Origin: Opisthorchis felineus | Taxonomy: Eukaryota > Platyhelminthes > Trematoda > Opisthorchiida > Opisthorchiidae | Length of the DNA stretch: 64,000 nucleotides | Direction of reading: 5' to 3' | Assembly: GCA_004794785.1 (NCBI GenBank) | Contig: SJOL01004559.1 | Location: 101,181-165,180, forward strand | Shown: in pieces, positions 60,222 to 64,000 of the stretch | How the letters are laid out: each line of letters opens with the position of its first letter | Numbering within the stretch: position 1 is the stretch's first letter | Notes under the pieces: model-generated | Seen by the model: the letters and a program-made list of their open reading frames with translations, nothing else | Databases searched by the model: none | Told to the model about the DNA's origin: nothing | Made by a program: the position numbers and the translations under genes

Positions 60222-60362
60222 AAAAAACCGAAAAGCGCTGTACAGCTGTTCCCTCCTTATCGGGAACTGTCAGCAGTGCGCACCTCACGAAACTCAGTTT
60301 CGAACCCCCCGACCTTCCGACTAGTAATTAAACACTAAACTGTTCGATCGCGGGCCACCGAA
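60222..60362 (-). repeat. SINE-like repeat, family A, downstream of the kinase
   Basis: On the minus strand: TGGCCCGCGATCGAAC (box A region), TTACTAGTCGGAAGGTCG, GGGGTTCGAAACT (box B), then GCGCACTGCTGACAG and GAACAGCTGTACAGCGC. It is the best preserved box B of the family in this window. Confidence 0.6.
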
Positions 60363-62749
60363 ACGCTCTGGAATTTTGTCAGATGCGCACAGCTAGTCAC
60401 TGTCAAGAAGGATAAAATACCTGTGTAGTTCTTCTTGGCCTCTTGGTATGGGTTGACAAACATTGCAGGGAGAAATCTCGACTGAATTTCCATGCTACCA
60501 ACAAAAGAATTTTTCTGTAGATTTCCTACCCAGTGTCAAACGCAAAGCCATTGCTGGAGAAAGAAACTTCTGTAGAACCATCTCACATTGCTAATATGAG
60601 TTCACCCACCGTCGAAGGGGAGTAGCCTGGAACCATATTACCTACCCTTCACCGAATAAATGAACCTTGTTGTTTCCATGTGTTACTTTTGGGTTCAAGT
60701 GTTCTGCCTCATTTATTTGCTTACGAAATACAAATCTTGTGCGTGCTTCCAGAACAAAGTGCAACAAGTGTCACATTTATTGGCAACATATTTTCATTTG
60801 ACAGGCGCAAACTTACTAACCGGAAGGGTTGTGGGTTGAACCCAACCTCTACATCTCGACGGCTCCTGTCTAGGGTTGGGCAACCTGGAACTATCTCACC
60901 CTTGATGCTTCCCTCGGGTGGCCTGACAGCTGTGCACTGAAAGCGTGTTACAGCTGAACGGTTACTTTTTTGTTAAGTGAAATCCAGTTCGAAACTATCC
61001 TTATTTGTTTGCTTTTAACTCCAACATTTGTAGCGTAAATCGTTGCTCAGAAACAGAAGGATGTAGAAGAACGTTTTAGTAAGTGATCACAACTGAAATC
61101 AACCATCAATTTCCTTGAAACAATTACAGAATTCGGTTTTGACAGCTTCAGTGGAGTTATGGCTGAGCAGAATTCTTCGGTTATAAACGTCACGTAAAGC
61201 CGTTTGCAACTTGGATGCAATATGCTCACAAGAACTTCACCCGGAAAAATAAAGACTATGAGAAAGTTCGGAATTTTTTCCTTTTGTTTCACAAGTGCAT
61301 AAATTCCCCAGTCAATTCAGTTCGTCCACTATCAAAAATGTTTCTGTTGCACTCACTGTGATCATTTCAACGTTGTTTGTTTCAACTGGTACAAAAAAAC
61401 ATTGCTCCCTGGAAAATGAAAATAAACAGCAGATTTCAAGCTTATGCTGCCCTGAACAGTGTGTACCGACTGGATTCAGTATTGTTTACCATTCGGGACA
61501 GTTTCGACATTTTATCGACAATCCCATCCGGAAGAATTAATTATTTTTTACCAGCCAATAAATGCATATTTTTGAGAGGGTTGAGATTTGGATGGGAAAA
61601 TATGTGCGTGCAAGCATTTTGTTGTGTCACCAGTCAAGCAGCCCGCAATATATCATGTTTTTTCGATTCGGAGGAAGATCTTAGCTATAGTGTCCGCCGA
61701 ATCTTGACAAACCCATCCAAATCTTTTTCAGGCTGCTAACCACAAGAACGGAGGAATATCACTTGTGAGAATCTGAGCACCACGAAAATACGCTTAGCCT
61801 TATTATCATAAGCGTGACCGCTTCTTGAGAAAGTGATATCTTCGAGGGCTTTTTCTTGATATGATGCAATGTGAAATCAAGTTGATGAGTATACCTAAAA
61901 ACAAAACTTCCTATGGATTGCCAAAACGCTATCAGTTTTGACCTCTGTTGTCACAGAAATGGTGATCGGTCTCTCTAGTACACAGACTGCACCATTGCAA
62001 CTAATACTGGGTAGTGATTTGCATCTATGGGGCTGCTGACTGCCACCACACCAAGGCGCATAACCGAAAAGTTTCTGAAACCATTTCGTCTTGTCTGAAC
62101 AGATGGATACTCTTAAACAACATGAGTGCTTAGATTTAAACTCGTTACCCTGCGTATCAAAGCCTGACGCACACATTGATAAGTTCGGAAACCTAAACTA
62201 AGCTGCCTCTGCTTTATCGAGTATTGTCGGATCGAGCTTCATGTAAAATAGTTTACACTGCCTTGGCGAGCTACCAAAGTTGCTTGTTAAACATGCAGCA
62301 GATACACGCATTTGGCATAACGCTTTGTGCATACAACTATCTCAAAATTACGGACAAATTAGTCATACGGTTTTGAAACCATGTGAACTCATTTAATCGT
62401 TTTGCCAAGCTTTTAGGTTTCCGCCTCTTTGGGGGAAGAGGGAGGCAGAATTGCTCTGGGGAATGAAACCATGAAATTCCACTAGGAATTTGGGAGCGCG
62501 ACCGAAAATCCCACAGAAATTTGCATACTGTTGCTTCTTTATAAGAAATGACACCTCTCTGTCGAAAAAACCTGGAATTTTGTATGGCTGCTATCCAGTG
62601 TTTTAACAGATTGAACACTATGATGACTGTCCTTAACGTACTCTAATTTAAGCGACAGAATCACTCCAAATGAGAAAATAGAGGTTGAACCAACCGCATC
62701 GAAAATGGTTGAGTGTGAAACAACGTGAGAGGTGGTGGTTGGCCCAACT

Positions 62750-62850
62750 GATCTATATGAATCAAACTCAGAGAGAGGAAGGAGCGGTTTATTTGAGACT
62801 CATCAGAGTCTCCCATTAGCACCATGTTTATTTGTAAGCAACTTCTTATC
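62750..62850 (+). repeat. Possible ribozyme-family fragment
   Basis: GACTCATCAGAGTCTCCCAT followed by GCACCATGTTTATTTG loosely follows the internal module (GAGTCTCCCAT...ACCAAATTGATATGC). Strongly diverged. Confidence 0.25.
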
Positions 62851-64000
62851 TCCATATATGTATATCGTGGTTTTCAAGCAAAGAATACGACTGAGGGGAC
62901 CTGGTAGGTCTCAAAAAGGACGAATGTGTCCAAGGGGTTATATCATCTTTGTGAGTAATGCCGCATAAAATTAATTATGTTCTTTTCCTTCTGACTGCTT
63001 GAACTCGAGGAGAAATATTAATTCCGATCAGACTGTACCATGAATGTGTTAACTTAAGCCAGTAGCTCTTTTGATCACTGGATTCAGAGGCAAAGAAGCC
63101 ATGTTATTGTCCAAGAATCTACTGCCCGAAGTAAAACAGCCTTTTTAGGAAGCTGGTCGTTTATCCATGACACTAGCCGCTGGAAACGAGATGGCAGATT
63201 TTTTGAACTTCTGCGCATATTTCCGCAAAGCAGATGTTTGTTCTGCATCTTCAAGTCAAACGCTTGCACAATTCGTAGAAATGCTACTTTTGCTTTTCAA
63301 CTGGGTGGGCAAGCGCACGCTGCTCGAAAGGCGTTTTCTGAATATAGAACCATCTAAAAATTCCAAAAATCCGCAAATTTTGGCTGCTCCATGACCTTGT
63401 AGTAGGTACCGAATTTAATTTTTTTAATATACGCTGGGTGATCCGCATTCAGATGACCCAATTCGGAGAAATCTGTGAAGAATTTTAAATTAGATTATAG
63501 TCAAAAAATTAAAAATTAAATCAAATTTCAGTGGACTGATAGCAACTGGCGTCTATAAAAAGGCAAAACTGATGCTTAACGTTAAACTGTTTGCACGGTT
63601 CCAGCAAAGTTATAGCATTTAAAAGTAAAGGTGACTCAGAAAACCTTTAAATTGTGACAAAGTCCGTCAGCCACACCCACCATTTTCCAGCTTGCGAATG
63701 AGGCAGGAGATACACCCGCGAACTTCATCCCACCAGTTCAAGTCAGCCCATACTAAAGAGCTGTGAAGCACTACCTATAGCGGGATTTAAGCTGAAAAGC
63801 CAATGATGACCAAGTTTATTGGGATTATGGCCTAAAGTCTTCTAACTAAGCCCTGAACCTTATCAATAAGCTTCGGTTGGCTGGTCAGCAGTGTGGCTAA
63901 TTTGCACTTTTGGAGCAATTAGCCTCATTCGTTCTTCATTAGCTTAACTCCTATCATGCATCCAGACATTTGACTGACTTTTCTTTCAATGAGCTCAGGC

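Larger units (their letters stand above)
59740..64000. other. No supported gene downstream of the kinase
   Basis: Contains the SINE at 60222-60362 and a tRNA-like scrap near 60820-60885 (GGTTGAACCC). The longest frame (120 codons, 61377-61739) has no motif. Confidence 0.45.

Overview
The window is nuclear DNA from a eukaryote with long introns and many repeats. The repeat content (hammerhead-bearing elements, a Penelope-type reverse-transcriptase scrap, tRNA-derived SINEs) and the gene structure suggest a parasitic flatworm, possibly a diphyllobothriid-type cestode or a trematode. That assignment is inference: no species-diagnostic gene is present.

One protein-coding gene can be assembled with confidence. 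It lies on the + strand from 36617 to 59288 and has five exons: 36617-38258, 42406-43057, 45323-45502, 51094-51378 and 58625-59288. All four splice junctions keep the reading frame, and the joined product is 1140 residues. It is an AGC-group Ser/Thr protein kinase whose catalytic core most resembles cGMP-dependent kinases (PKG). Instead of cyclic-nucleotide-binding domains it carries about 700 residues of Ser-rich, probably disordered N-terminus. The first glycine of the nucleotide loop and the P+1 loop are unusual. A candidate 87-nt cassette exon lies in intron 4. A second possible exon, from an unidentified membrane protein, lies at 3211-3393.

The rest is intergenic or intronic DNA with layers of repeats. 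The most notable is a family of short elements, each carrying a 43-nt motif with hammerhead ribozyme architecture: CTGATGA, a 4-5 bp stem II, GAAA, a self-complementary ACCGGT stem III, a GTC cleavage triplet and a GCCTAC/GTGGGC stem I. Three motifs have an intact core (8589-8631, 20110-20152, 25515-25557, all minus strand) and several are mutated. Flanking duplications of 8 to 14 bp fix the borders of four insertions: two simple elements of 254-255 bp (9933-10186 and 20062-20316, opposite orientation) and two compound inverted elements (8386-8846 and 25308-25888). Many older fragments of the family are scattered across 1-28240 and in the kinase introns.

Other repeats are tRNA-derived SINE-like copies of two types, a foldback family starting with GTTGATCAGGTGGC, and a degenerate Penelope-like RT fragment at about 56335-56410 (minus) inside intron 4. 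Penelope-like elements are known to carry hammerhead motifs and to make variable-length target duplications. The working picture is therefore that the short ribozyme elements are non-autonomous partners of such a retroelement. No real tRNA, rRNA, CRISPR array or prokaryote-type operon was seen.
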